DNA from: a virus
Reading direction: 5' to 3' (one strand)
IMG/VR virus record: IMGVR_UViG_3300007512_000011
Coordinates: 50,968 to 114,967 of that record
DNA: 64,000 bases
Shown piece after piece: positions 8,331-16,392 of the stretch. A model generated the notes under the pieces. It saw only the letters and a program-made list of their open reading frames with translations, ran no database searches and was not told the DNA's origin. A program made the position numbers and the translations under genes. Each line of letters opens with the position of its first letter. Position 1 is the first letter of the stretch.

Positions 8331-9701
8331 TTAGCCTTCATTTATTTCTTTCCATTTGCTTCGCAGCAAACCTTTCATCGCGTCTCGGTCAGATGACATT
8401 ATCTCATTCAAGGACATTTCAGCGTCTTCTTCTAAAATAACTAATTTAGACCTTGACGTATCGAGATTTATCGGAAACAAAATTCCATCTCGGCCCGCTC
8501 TATTTTTTGCAATGAATAGTCGACCAGCTCCCGAGGCCTTTTCTATTGGCTTACGAGAAAGGGATAATACAACATCTGCAACCATTGCCTTGCCATATGC
8601 CTCTGACATGTTCTCTAAACCCACCACTGAAGAATTTGCCGATTCTCGATTTGCCTGTGATGCTGTCCAAATCGGTATATTCATATCCATTGCCAAATTT
8701 CTCAATTCTTCATAAATCAATTTGAGCTCATGCCTTAAATTTTCATACTTTCTGGACGATCTCATGATGTCTGCGTAATCAATAATTATCAAACTTGGAG
8801 CAAAAGACTTGAGTAAAACCTTCTCAATATGGTTTCTCAAAGTCATCACAGAGGCAGACCCGGTTGGAAAGGACTTTATAATTAATCGACCCAAGTCTGA
8901 TCCCTCATATTTCTTTAAAACTTCATCTTTTCGATCAATGACCTCATGGCTAGGAACATCTGTCAAGTTCGAATCATATCTCAATCCAACTGCTGTTTCT
9001 GACAACTCAAATGTGTAGTGAATCACATTCTTACCTACCCTTAATGCTTCACATCCTGTGTGAACCAGAAAGTGAGACTTGCCCACACCAGTGTTGGCAA
9101 TGATCACGCCTATCTCCCCCCTTCCTAGCCCACCATTTAAAACTGTCTTCTTGTCAAGATGAGCTAATCCTGTCGGGCATGTTATTCTTGAAATCGTTTC
9201 AAATCTAGCACTAGCGTCTATAAAAAAATCATGACCAAGGCTCGAGGGAGTTCCTACTGCCAAGGCATCCTTCATTAAATCAACAACACATTCATATTTG
9301 TCTGTAGAAACCATTTCAACCGCTTTTTCAAGTGCTGCTCGAAGTGCCTGTTTCCGACAAAAATCAAGTGTCTTATCTTTTACAAATTGTAAGTCTCCAA
9401 CATCAGGATTCGTCTTAATTCGGTGCAGAAAATCTACGATCTGATCTCGTAAGAGAATGTCTGCACCCTCCTTTAGATCATCTCTCACTATTGTTATAAG
9501 CAGAGAGAGTGTCGGAAATGCCTTGTATTTTAGATAATAGTTGAAATATCTCTCAGTAAGATACCTGAGATATTTTACATCAAAGTACTCCGGAGTCATC
9601 ATCTCAGTCATTTGTGCTGACCATTTTTGATCAGTCAAAAAACACTGAAAAATCTTTTCTTCGAAGCTTTTTCCGTACTGTTTAAAGTGTGCAACAGGCA
9701 T
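8331..9701 (-). CDS. DnaB/gp41-like replicative DNA helicase
   Basis: 456 aa. The N-terminal about 150 residues are helical. The RecA-like motor has Walker A ANTGVGKS at residues 202-209, an acidic residue in FELSETAVG (about 234), Walker B LIIIDYADI (D308) and motif H4 WTASQANRES (Q349, R352). It unwinds DNA 5' to 3' as a hexameric ring at the fork, presumably with the primase at 53538-54500. It starts at an ATG overlapping the nuclease stop codon (TAATG), a coupling arrangement. Length and motif order match T4 gp41 and DnaB. Confidence 0.9.
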   Translation of the reverse strand: MPVAHFKQYGKSFEEKIFQCFLTDQKWSAQMTEMMTPEYFDVKYLRYLTERYFNYYLKYKAFPTLSLLITIVRDDLKEGADILLRDQIVDFLHRIKTNPDVGDLQFVKDKTLDFCRKQALRAALEKAVEMVSTDKYECVVDLMKDALAVGTPSSLGHDFFIDASARFETISRITCPTGLAHLDKKTVLNGGLGRGEIGVIIANTGVGKSHFLVHTGCEALRVGKNVIHYTFELSETAVGLRYDSNLTDVPSHEVIDRKDEVLKKYEGSDLGRLIIKSFPTGSASVMTLRNHIEKVLLKSFAPSLIIIDYADIMRSSRKYENLRHELKLIYEELRNLAMDMNIPIWTASQANRESANSSVVGLENMSEAYGKAMVADVVLSLSRKPIEKASGAGRLFIAKNRAGRDGILFPINLDTSRSKLVILEEDAEMSLNEIMSSDRDAMKGLLRSKWKEINEG

Positions 9702-10672
9702 TAAGATTTCTTTGTGCTGATGTAATTTAGAGCCAAAAATACTCTATCAACATTAAATGTCTGAATGCCTTCGTGCAAAAACATTCTCATCATCTGCATT
9801 TTATTCTTGGCTGGGCTGAAAGTATCAACAGTTTCGTTTATTCTTTTAATTTGCGATGCAGCAAGGTTAGAGGTGTCTAGATAAATTAGCTTCCAGTTTC
9901 TCTCTATTTTCGCCTTCGAACTAATAATTCTTTGAAAAACCTTCACCTTACTACCTTCCTGAATAGCTTTTTCAGCTTGCTCAACTATCTGATTGACATT
10001 TATGCTTTGCTTTCCAGCTAGATCTGGAAATCTCTTGGCCACAGTTTTAAACCCAGCACCTTTTACTCCGTCTATATTGTCTGATGCGTCACCACAGATT
10101 GATTTTGCTAGACAAAAATTGGTAGGTGATATTTTAAACTTTTCTGTAACCTCCTTTGAGGTTACCATCTTTTTCCATGTGGGTGAGTAAATAATAGTCT
10201 TGGAGTCTAGAAGTTGGTAAAAATCATGATCAGATGAAACCACAAGCTTTCTCTTATTTGGAAACTTATATCGACACAGGTACCCTATAACATCGTCTGC
10301 TTCACACTCTGGAACGTAGATCTGGCAAATAGGGATATTTCCAATAAGTGAGACCAGAGTTGAAATTTGATGATTTCTATTTTGGACTGTATCAGGCAGG
10401 TCTTTCTCATAATACCTGTTAAGCTTTGCGGGTCTCCTGTGCTGTTTATACTCTTTAAAAATCGCCCGCTTTCGAGTTGATCCGCCACCTTCCCATACAA
10501 TAATTGTTTGCTCTGGCTTATATCGCTCAATCAGATCAACAACAGCATAGAGAAATCCAACAATTCCACCAACGTGACCACCATTAGCGTTGACAGCAGG
10601 ATGTGCAACATAGTGCCTTGTAAACAAATTCAAGGCATCTACAATTAGAATTACCCGGCCTTCATCGGTCAA
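9701..10672 (-). CDS. 5'-3' exonuclease / flap endonuclease (T4 RNase H-like)
   Basis: 323 aa with PIN/FEN metal-binding acids in order: D12 (LIVDALNLF), E122/E124/D126/D127 (VPECEADDVIGY), D148/D150 (SSDHDFYQL), and D195/D198 in GDASDNIDGVKG, which leads into the helix-hairpin-helix. The basic RKRAIFKEYKQHRR segment (residues 67-80) is the helical-arch region. The role is removal of Okazaki-fragment primers and flaps. The only usable start is TTG at 10672, preceded by GAGG seven bases upstream; the first catalytic Asp is at residue 12 and no ATG or GTG precedes it in frame. It overlaps the RecA stop (TTGA) and the helicase start (TAATG). Confidence 0.9.
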   Translation of the reverse strand: MTDEGRVILIVDALNLFTRHYVAHPAVNANGGHVGGIVGFLYAVVDLIERYKPEQTIIVWEGGGSTRKRAIFKEYKQHRRPAKLNRYYEKDLPDTVQNRNHQISTLVSLIGNIPICQIYVPECEADDVIGYLCRYKFPNKRKLVVSSDHDFYQLLDSKTIIYSPTWKKMVTSKEVTEKFKISPTNFCLAKSICGDASDNIDGVKGAGFKTVAKRFPDLAGKQSINVNQIVEQAEKAIQEGSKVKVFQRIISSKAKIERNWKLIYLDTSNLAASQIKRINETVDTFSPAKNKMQMMRMFLHEGIQTFNVDRVFLALNYISTKKS

Positions 10673-11835
10673 TCTGTTGCCTCGAGACTACACTCACTCA
10701 TAGCATCTGCTAAAGATTTCATCTCTTCATAGGACTCTGTATCTATTTCTAGATTATCTTGATTAAACTTTTTCACCATTGCATATTCTAAGAGATCATC
10801 TATGTAAGCTGTATATTCGGGATTTCTCATTATTTCACCAAACTTTGGCTTATGAAACTTCTTCTCAATAAGAATTTCACCAGTTTGTGTGTCTGTTACG
10901 GTTAGGCGCTTCCAAGAACCTGTTCCTGATACAGAGACCTCCTTTCCCTTGATCACTTCTGGCCCATGCTTTCTTAGCAGATCGAATATCTGCTCATGCT
11001 CCTTAATACCCACACCGAAGTGAATCTCAAAATTAATCTTTCTAAAAGGAGGGGCGACCTTATTCTTAATGGTCTTAGCAGAAACATGAATACCGATCAC
11101 ATCATCACCATCCTTAATCTGCTGGCCAGCTCCTAGCTTGATTCTTGTGGAGGCATGAAATGGAATTGCCTTTCCTCCCGGTGTCGTATCAGGATCACCA
11201 TACATCACTCCGATCTTAGTTCGAATCTGATTAAGGATTACAAATAGAACATTTTGATTTGCAATCACCCCTGTGATCTTTCTCATGCCCTTAGAAATCG
11301 CACGAGCTTGTAATCCGATGGACTCCTTATCATAGTCTCCAATTAGCTCAGCCTTGGGTGATGATGCAGCAACAGAATCCCAGACAATGGTGATTGGCAC
11401 ATCCTTATCCATCGCCTTTGCCTTCATAATAGTCGCCTCTGCAATAGAGAGAACCTCTTCCGTGCAATGAGTGTCAACATACACAAATCTCTTTGACACA
11501 TCAACGCCTAGCATCTTTAAGTTTTCTACAGAAGTCGCATTTTCTGTGTCAATATAAACAACAATTCCACCCATTTTTTGGGTTGTTCTAGCAATCTGTG
11601 TGGCTATGTGAGACTTTCCAATGGACGGTGGTCCAAAAACCTCTACAATTCTCCCTTCAGGAAGACCTCCACCCCTTCTATTAGAGCAAATATAGTCAAG
11701 CAGCTTTGACCCTGTTGAAATCCACCGCTCAACATGAGTCGGTGAAATATCCTGGCTGAGATTGTATGCTACCTGCGTGCCATGCTCCTTGTTTAGAGCA
11801 TTAATTAAGTCTACAGTAAAATCCTGATTTGACAT
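10669..11835 (-). CDS. RecA-type recombinase
   Basis: 388 aa from the ATG at 11835, which has GGAG five bases upstream. A further in-frame ATG at 11850 has no ribosome site and lies at the predicted transcription start, so I prefer the shorter form. Walker A is GPPSIGKS (residues 68-75), Walker B lies in PITIVWDSVAA, and the L2 region reads LNQIRTKIGVMYGDPDTTPG, close to bacterial RecA rather than T4 UvsX. It forms filaments on single-stranded DNA for strand exchange and recombination-dependent replication. The C-terminal 90 residues extend beyond the core and end in acidic sequence. It is the first gene of the operon that runs to the endolysin. A hairpin and a sigma70-like promoter lie just upstream. 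Confidence 0.92.
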   Translation of the reverse strand: MSNQDFTVDLINALNKEHGTQVAYNLSQDISPTHVERWISTGSKLLDYICSNRRGGGLPEGRIVEVFGPPSIGKSHIATQIARTTQKMGGIVVYIDTENATSVENLKMLGVDVSKRFVYVDTHCTEEVLSIAEATIMKAKAMDKDVPITIVWDSVAASSPKAELIGDYDKESIGLQARAISKGMRKITGVIANQNVLFVILNQIRTKIGVMYGDPDTTPGGKAIPFHASTRIKLGAGQQIKDGDDVIGIHVSAKTIKNKVAPPFRKINFEIHFGVGIKEHEQIFDLLRKHGPEVIKGKEVSVSGTGSWKRLTVTDTQTGEILIEKKFHKPKFGEIMRNPEYTAYIDDLLEYAMVKKFNQDNLEIDTESYEEMKSLADAMSECSLEATD

Positions 11836-11851
11836 TCTTTCTCCACTCATT

Positions 11852-11881
11852 ATCTTACAGTGACAGAACAGGTATGTTCAA
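11852..11881 (-). promoter_or_regulatory. sigma70-like promoter for the recA operon
   Basis: On the minus strand, TTGAAC, an 18-base spacer and TAAGAT. The predicted start falls near 11845, just before the GGAG of the preferred RecA start. The -35 box and next two bases (TTGAACAT) are identical to those of the gp32 promoter at 12736-12764. The -10 box matches only four of six consensus bases. Confidence 0.45.
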
Positions 11882-11882
11882 G

Positions 11883-11905
11883 GCGGGGTGCGTGATGCAC
11901 CCCGC
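11883..11905 (-). terminator. GC-rich hairpin after the ssb gene
   Basis: Perfect 9-bp stem GCGGGGTGC/GCACCCCGC with a 5-base loop, 13 bases past the gp32-like stop codon. On the minus strand the T6 run lies before, not after, the stem, so it is not a classical rho-independent terminator. It may attenuate transcription or protect the 3' end of the ssb mRNA, leaving recA to its own promoter. Confidence 0.55.
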
Positions 11906-11917
11906 AAAAAACAGAAA

Positions 11918-12682
11918 CTATTCGTCGTCGATGAGATCAGCAAAGGCCTCATCGATGCTCTTGTAGTTAGATTCAGCTGAAGCCGATGTCTCAGAAAGTG
12001 TGGTGCCCACATCTTCTTCAGCCTCATCATCATCACTCAGCCAGTCATTGATAATCTTTGAGAGCTCATCATAAGACTTGCACTGATATGTCTCGGTTAC
12101 ATCTGGAATACTAGAAGTCCACTCTTTTGCCCGATCTGTATCTTCAGACAGAAGAGATTGCTTGCCTCGTGGGCGAACCTCAGTCATCGACCATTGCCGA
12201 CCAGGCTGCTTGGTGCATGTGACCTTGATATCACGGCCTGTTTGTGGATCTGTGATATCTCCGTAGTCCTCATCAAGCATCAGTCCCAGAAGATTCTGAT
12301 AAACAGTCTTACCAAAACCCCAGATCTGAACACCCTTGTCCTCCTCTCCTCGGACAACAACGGGCGCGTAAGTACGCATCTTAGGATAGAGCTTCTTAGC
12401 GAGCTCATAGGATTCCTTAGAACCTTCCTCACGAAGCTTTGTAATTAGCTCCTGAATCGGATCAGGATCATTGAACTGATAAGGTGCCAAAAGACCCCTC
12501 TCATTTCCAATGTTATAGTAGAACCACAACTCCTTAAATGGTTGGCCATCATTATCTGGGAAAGATAGAAGACGTACTGTGTGCTCCTCTCCCTCTTGTG
12601 GTCGCCACATAAGGGACCTATTTCTATTTGTTCCGCTTAGTCTGTCAAGCTTTTTACGGATTGCATCAAAATCAACTGCCAT
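11918..12682 (-). CDS. single-stranded DNA-binding protein (gp32-like)
   Basis: 254 aa. The basic N-terminus (residues 1-25, with KKLDRLSGTNRNRSL) fits the cooperativity region of T4 gp32. The core region (residues about 26-195, with RLLSFPDNDGQPFKELWFYY) fits the OB-fold family. The last 40 residues form an acidic tail (DDDEAEEDVG, then SIDEAFADLIDDE), which in this family contacts partner replication proteins. It lacks an obvious Cys/His zinc cluster as found in T4 gp32. It coats single-stranded DNA at the fork and in recombination. GGAGG lies five bases before the ATG. It has its own upstream promoter candidate and downstream hairpin, suggesting a separately controlled abundant transcript. 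Confidence 0.85.
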   Translation of the reverse strand: MAVDFDAIRKKLDRLSGTNRNRSLMWRPQEGEEHTVRLLSFPDNDGQPFKELWFYYNIGNERGLLAPYQFNDPDPIQELITKLREEGSKESYELAKKLYPKMRTYAPVVVRGEEDKGVQIWGFGKTVYQNLLGLMLDEDYGDITDPQTGRDIKVTCTKQPGRQWSMTEVRPRGKQSLLSEDTDRAKEWTSSIPDVTETYQCKSYDELSKIINDWLSDDDEAEEDVGTTLSETSASAESNYKSIDEAFADLIDDE

Positions 12683-12735
12683 TGTTCCTCCAATTTTTAA
12701 TGTTCAATGTGTAGTTTTTGCAATATGCAAATAAT

Positions 12736-12764
12736 ATTATGCTTAATTTTAGATCAATGTTCAA
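12736..12764 (-). promoter_or_regulatory. sigma70-like promoter for the ssb gene
   Basis: In an AT-rich 101-base gap the minus strand shows TTGAAC, a 17-base spacer and CATAAT, the best host-type promoter in this window. It lies about 54 bases upstream of the ssb start. The gap holds no other gene. Confidence 0.55.
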
Positions 12765-12783
12765 ATAATTTTATGTTTTATGC

Positions 12784-14526
12784 TTAGTTTTTCTTTTTCT
12801 TTTTTCGCTTGCTGCCAGACTTCTCTGCAATTCCCTTTGCCCACTTTTCTGCCGCTGTATAAATAAGTGCTGGATCCTGTGGGTTTACAAGAGACCCACC
12901 GTAAAATGCTGCATTTTTCTTGGCCTGGGCCATGTATGTCTGCCGAGAAGGACTCTTTCCTTGCGGACCTGTGCCCAAAGGAGTAACTGGACCGCCGCCG
13001 ATGGCGCTGGTGCCGGAGGCCTCTCCTATCTCGTCGTCGGTTTTGCCCTTTTTACTTTTTCTTTTTTTTTTTGCTTCATCGAGCGCTTGACGAATGAGCA
13101 TTCGAATCTCTGACTCTTTTAAGGGCTTCGGATGTGCTGTGATGACCCCGGAATCTGTCTTATATGCGACAGCAAAATCATTGGTATCCGGGACTTTACC
13201 TGTCGAAAGACGAGTGATAATAACATCTTCCTCATCTTCCTCTTCTGAAGTTACCGGAGCGTATTGAAGAAATCCCTGGGGCTCTATCTTTCTTAGTGAA
13301 GGATAAGCACCATAAATGGTCTCTCTAATAAGCTGACGAATCTCTCTCAGTGCTAATGCCTTAAATATGTCTTCAGGTGAAATCTCCATATCAGCTAGCT
13401 GTGTTAAATCTTTATCGAGCTGTGTTATGTCTTTATCCATTTCTATATCCTTTTCCTCTGGTTCTTCAACCCTGGGTTCTTCTGATTCAATTCCTCGACA
13501 GGTTCCGCTATCAGACTTTAAAGCATTAAATATTGCTCCGATCCTTGTAGTGATACCAACCAGAGCAGTCTTTCTGACAGGTATGCCTCCCGGGCGCTTG
13601 AGGAGTAATCCCACATAGGCTGGACCAATTGCAAAGGACGCAATTCTTCTAAGGAGCGGAATCTCGTCAAGTAACTCTGCAAGAAATGTTATCACAGTTG
13701 TTGGCGTGAACTGTAAGACGGCTGCTTGTTTCACGCCGGCCCTACCCAGGCGGGCCTTCATCACAGACTCAGCAACTTTTTGAAGATCACTTATTGCATC
13801 TGTTAGAGCTTCCCGTAATTTTTTCTTATCACTTTCAGGCAGTCTGCAAATTTTCTCAATTGAATCTGAAAATTCGTCCTCTCCATACTCACGATCACCC
13901 AGCTCAGTTAGTGTGATACCAATTTTATCATTTAGCAGCTGGCTAGCATCACCCAGGCTATCGCTAAAGCTACCTGCCTTCCGCAAGGCATCAAATCCCT
14001 CGATAGCCGCAATAGCAACTTGTACGACAGGATGTGGAATAAAATTAAGTGCGGTTGTAAAAATGTCAAGAAGAGCTCCCTCTCCAAGAAGCTCGTCCTC
14101 GCTCATCTGCGAAACTTCCTCAAGTGTTGGGTAGACTCTCATTCTCTCCTCACTAATATATGGAGCCCTAGAGACTAACTTGCGGGTGCGCAAAGGTAAA
14201 ACTTCTGGCTCAGGATAAATATCTAGATCATCAGGTTCTTGTTCTGGGAACATTGACACTTCTAGTGACTCTGGATCCACATGCCCTACATTCTGGCTAA
14301 GTGCTGATGAGAAACCCGCGTCAGCCGAGTGGCTTGGTGTTCCGGTCTCACCCGGGTGATATGGTCTTCGATTTCGACCGATCTTATAGTAATAATCATC
14401 GCCGCCGCCAATTGCACCGCCAACTGGAACACCAATACCGCGGCCTGAGGCAACACCTGCTTCCGGCTTCTTGACGATGTCGCTAACAAGTGCGCGTATG
14501 ATATCCCTTGCAGTAAGATTTGCCAT
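12784..14526 (-). CDS. unknown protein with basic clusters, 580 aa
   Basis: I do not recognise this family. The N-terminus (LTARDIIRALVSDIV) is followed by a Gly-rich segment. Residues about 145-180 (LLDIFTTALNFIPHPVVQVA) and 285-320 contain hydrophobic stretches long enough for membrane insertion but interrupted by Pro. Acidic (EEPRVEEPEEKDIEMDKD) and strongly basic (EAKKKRKSKKGK, and the C-terminal SKRKKKKKN) clusters alternate. Between tail and replication genes, with large size and basic patches, it could be an internal or injected virion protein that contacts DNA; this is speculative. An A11 run occurs in the basic stretch near 13070. The sequence GATATTTATC lies 3 bases before the ATG. 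Confidence 0.7.
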   Translation of the reverse strand: MANLTARDIIRALVSDIVKKPEAGVASGRGIGVPVGGAIGGGDDYYYKIGRNRRPYHPGETGTPSHSADAGFSSALSQNVGHVDPESLEVSMFPEQEPDDLDIYPEPEVLPLRTRKLVSRAPYISEERMRVYPTLEEVSQMSEDELLGEGALLDIFTTALNFIPHPVVQVAIAAIEGFDALRKAGSFSDSLGDASQLLNDKIGITLTELGDREYGEDEFSDSIEKICRLPESDKKKLREALTDAISDLQKVAESVMKARLGRAGVKQAAVLQFTPTTVITFLAELLDEIPLLRRIASFAIGPAYVGLLLKRPGGIPVRKTALVGITTRIGAIFNALKSDSGTCRGIESEEPRVEEPEEKDIEMDKDITQLDKDLTQLADMEISPEDIFKALALREIRQLIRETIYGAYPSLRKIEPQGFLQYAPVTSEEEDEEDVIITRLSTGKVPDTNDFAVAYKTDSGVITAHPKPLKESEIRMLIRQALDEAKKKRKSKKGKTDDEIGEASGTSAIGGGPVTPLGTGPQGKSPSRQTYMAQAKKNAAFYGGSLVNPQDPALIYTAAEKWAKGIAEKSGSKRKKKKKN

Positions 14527-14563
14527 GTAGATAAATATCTACAGTCTGACCAAACGTCACATC

Positions 14564-15136
14564 CTACTGAGACAAGTGAACTGACATCGCCTTTGCTTGC
14601 TGCAGCAGGAGGCCTAGTGTTCCCTCATGACCGACGTAGAATCTATTTTCCTCAAAGTGTGAGCCTCTTGCTAGCTGTATCGCGAGCCACTCCTCTGTGG
14701 AAAGTCTGACACCGAAGTGTTGAAGTAAATGTAGTGCTCGATGAGAAAGTGACATCTTATTGAGGCTTTCATTGAATGTATAGAGCTGTCCTAATTTGTC
14801 ACGGTGCCAGTCCGAATCCTGGTCCACAAAGTAGGACTCTTCCAGGTCTCCGACCTTTCCAATCTCATGAAGCAGTCCTACCTTTAGTATCTGTGATGGA
14901 TGAAGACCCAGATCCATCGCATCATTAAGTGTTCTCATTCTAACTGTGACATCTAAGACATGCTCGACCATTCCGCCAGGATAGCATCCGTAGCTATCTT
15001 GTCTGGGTGACGCTGGGCACACTACAATTCGATCTCCAAGGGTGTCGAGCAGATTATTTAAGCCCTCGTCTGACAGCCTCCGGCACAGCTTGTCAAACTT
15101 TGTCCAATTCTTCTCAAGTGTCTCTACATCAATCAT
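14564..15136 (-). CDS. HD-domain phosphohydrolase-like protein
   Basis: 190 aa. The core GGMVEHVLDVTVRM (H59) and KVGLLHEIGKVGD (H90, E91) matches HD-superfamily spacing. The usual HD dyad is HE here, although Glu could still bind a metal. A later His-rich helix (SHRALHLLQHFG, residues 131-142) may supply the distal ligands. HD proteins in phages often act on nucleotides, but no substrate can be read from the sequence. The gene is 9 bp after the polymerase gene and is probably co-transcribed with it, which fits a nucleotide role. Confidence 0.7.
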   Translation of the reverse strand: MIDVETLEKNWTKFDKLCRRLSDEGLNNLLDTLGDRIVVCPASPRQDSYGCYPGGMVEHVLDVTVRMRTLNDAMDLGLHPSQILKVGLLHEIGKVGDLEESYFVDQDSDWHRDKLGQLYTFNESLNKMSLSHRALHLLQHFGVRLSTEEWLAIQLARGSHFEENRFYVGHEGTLGLLLQQAKAMSVHLSQ

Positions 15137-15145
15137 GAATATATC

Positions 15146-16351
15146 TTACACACCGTGGCAAAAATTTTCAACTTTAACAGGAAATCTCTGTTGCATTCTC
15201 TTGACGTGAAGGCCTTGATCTGTTATATCTCTCAACCTGGAGATCTGGTCCTCCCTCACATCGAGAACAATCGCATCATGAATCACAAATATCGGTCTTA
15301 CGTCCAACTCCTGTAGGCTGCATTGCTCTAAAAGCCAGCCAAAACCCAGTAAAGCTGCATCAACACCTGTGCATTGCAAATAGTGATTCACGTGGGCTGA
15401 ATCTGACTTGATCAGGCGGTTGTAGAAGCTTTGTATGTGACCCGTAGTTGCTGCCTGTTGTCTTAGACTTCTCTCCATGTTTGGTACATCAAAATAGTCT
15501 CTGATGTTGCTTAGAATGCGTCCTGCATCCATTCCTGATGGTATTTTTCCCTGTAGTGTGGAGGCCGTCATGCCATATAGACAGCCTATTGTGGCGATCT
15601 TTGTCTCGTCACGAGAAAGGTTGCCCCCTAGTACCTCATCTTGCACGTGTGTGTATATGTCATAGGGAGCTTCTCTCTGGGCGATGCTCAGAGCAACACG
15701 AGGCTCCAGGCAGATAATATCGACCTGGAGCAACTGTCCATTTTTAAATCCAGACCTGAAAATTTTCCTATGATCCTTTTTAAGAGTCAATATGTTCGGC
15801 CCTGATGTCACAGTTAGCCTGCCGGTGCTCGATGATATCTGGCTATACCTGACAACGTCGGCTTTATCACCATCACTTGGCACACATCTTAAAAGCGACG
15901 TCTTATTGGTGCTATTTCTCTCAACACCAAGCAAGGATTTTAGAACACCTGTGTTAATGCTAGAAGGCTCCATCCTTAACAGCAACTCTCTATTCTCAAC
16001 AAATTCATATCCATAATATCCCTGATTTGCCAGCTCAACAATTTTCTCAGCACGCTCTCGAATGGACTTAATTTTCTTCTTAAACACCTGCGGGGGTAAT
16101 GCTCTCATCCACGGAACTCCGCTTGTGCCAGCCTTTCTAAGCTGCTTCCACATTCGAGACTGCGATTCCGTATCAAATAGTGGCAAAGATTGACCCATAG
16201 CCTGGGCTATCGTCCCGACATCTCGAGCACTCATCTTGTCACCGCAAACCCAGTGATCCTCTGGGACACCATCCTGCCAGGCACACATGTCTTCATCAAG
16301 TAGAAGGTCTAAGTTACCTCCCAAGCACTTTCTTGATATTCCAATCTTCAT
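15146..16351 (-). CDS. family A DNA polymerase, polymerase domain only
   Basis: 401 aa. The palm and fingers of PolA are recognisable: TGRLTVTSGPNILTL (residues 176-190), motif A LLQVDIICLEPR (D211), motif B RDETKIATIGCLYGM (R247, K251, Y259) and motif C IFVIHDAIVLDV (H358, D359). Both metal-binding aspartates are present. Motif C is HDA where most PolA enzymes have HDE. The N-terminal 170 residues are too short for the 3'-5' exonuclease, and no DEDD motifs are seen, so proofreading is absent or supplied by another protein. T4-like phages usually carry a family B polymerase; none is in this window. It may be the replicative enzyme, or a repair enzyme if another polymerase lies elsewhere. Confidence 0.85.
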   Translation of the reverse strand: MKIGISRKCLGGNLDLLLDEDMCAWQDGVPEDHWVCGDKMSARDVGTIAQAMGQSLPLFDTESQSRMWKQLRKAGTSGVPWMRALPPQVFKKKIKSIRERAEKIVELANQGYYGYEFVENRELLLRMEPSSINTGVLKSLLGVERNSTNKTSLLRCVPSDGDKADVVRYSQISSSTGRLTVTSGPNILTLKKDHRKIFRSGFKNGQLLQVDIICLEPRVALSIAQREAPYDIYTHVQDEVLGGNLSRDETKIATIGCLYGMTASTLQGKIPSGMDAGRILSNIRDYFDVPNMERSLRQQAATTGHIQSFYNRLIKSDSAHVNHYLQCTGVDAALLGFGWLLEQCSLQELDVRPIFVIHDAIVLDVREDQISRLRDITDQGLHVKRMQQRFPVKVENFCHGV

Positions 16352-16392
16352 CTAGTATTTTAAGCTACCATAAAAGATTAGAATGTATCTTT

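Noticed and set aside
11836-11850. Longer RecA N-terminus starting at 11850
   Set aside because: No Shine-Dalgarno sequence precedes it, and the GGAG just inside fits the ATG at 11835.
14530-14538. ATATTTATC as a promoter for the 580-aa gene
   Set aside because: It is only 3 bases from the ATG and within an inverted repeat (GTAGAT/ATCTAC), too close for a promoter with a ribosome site.
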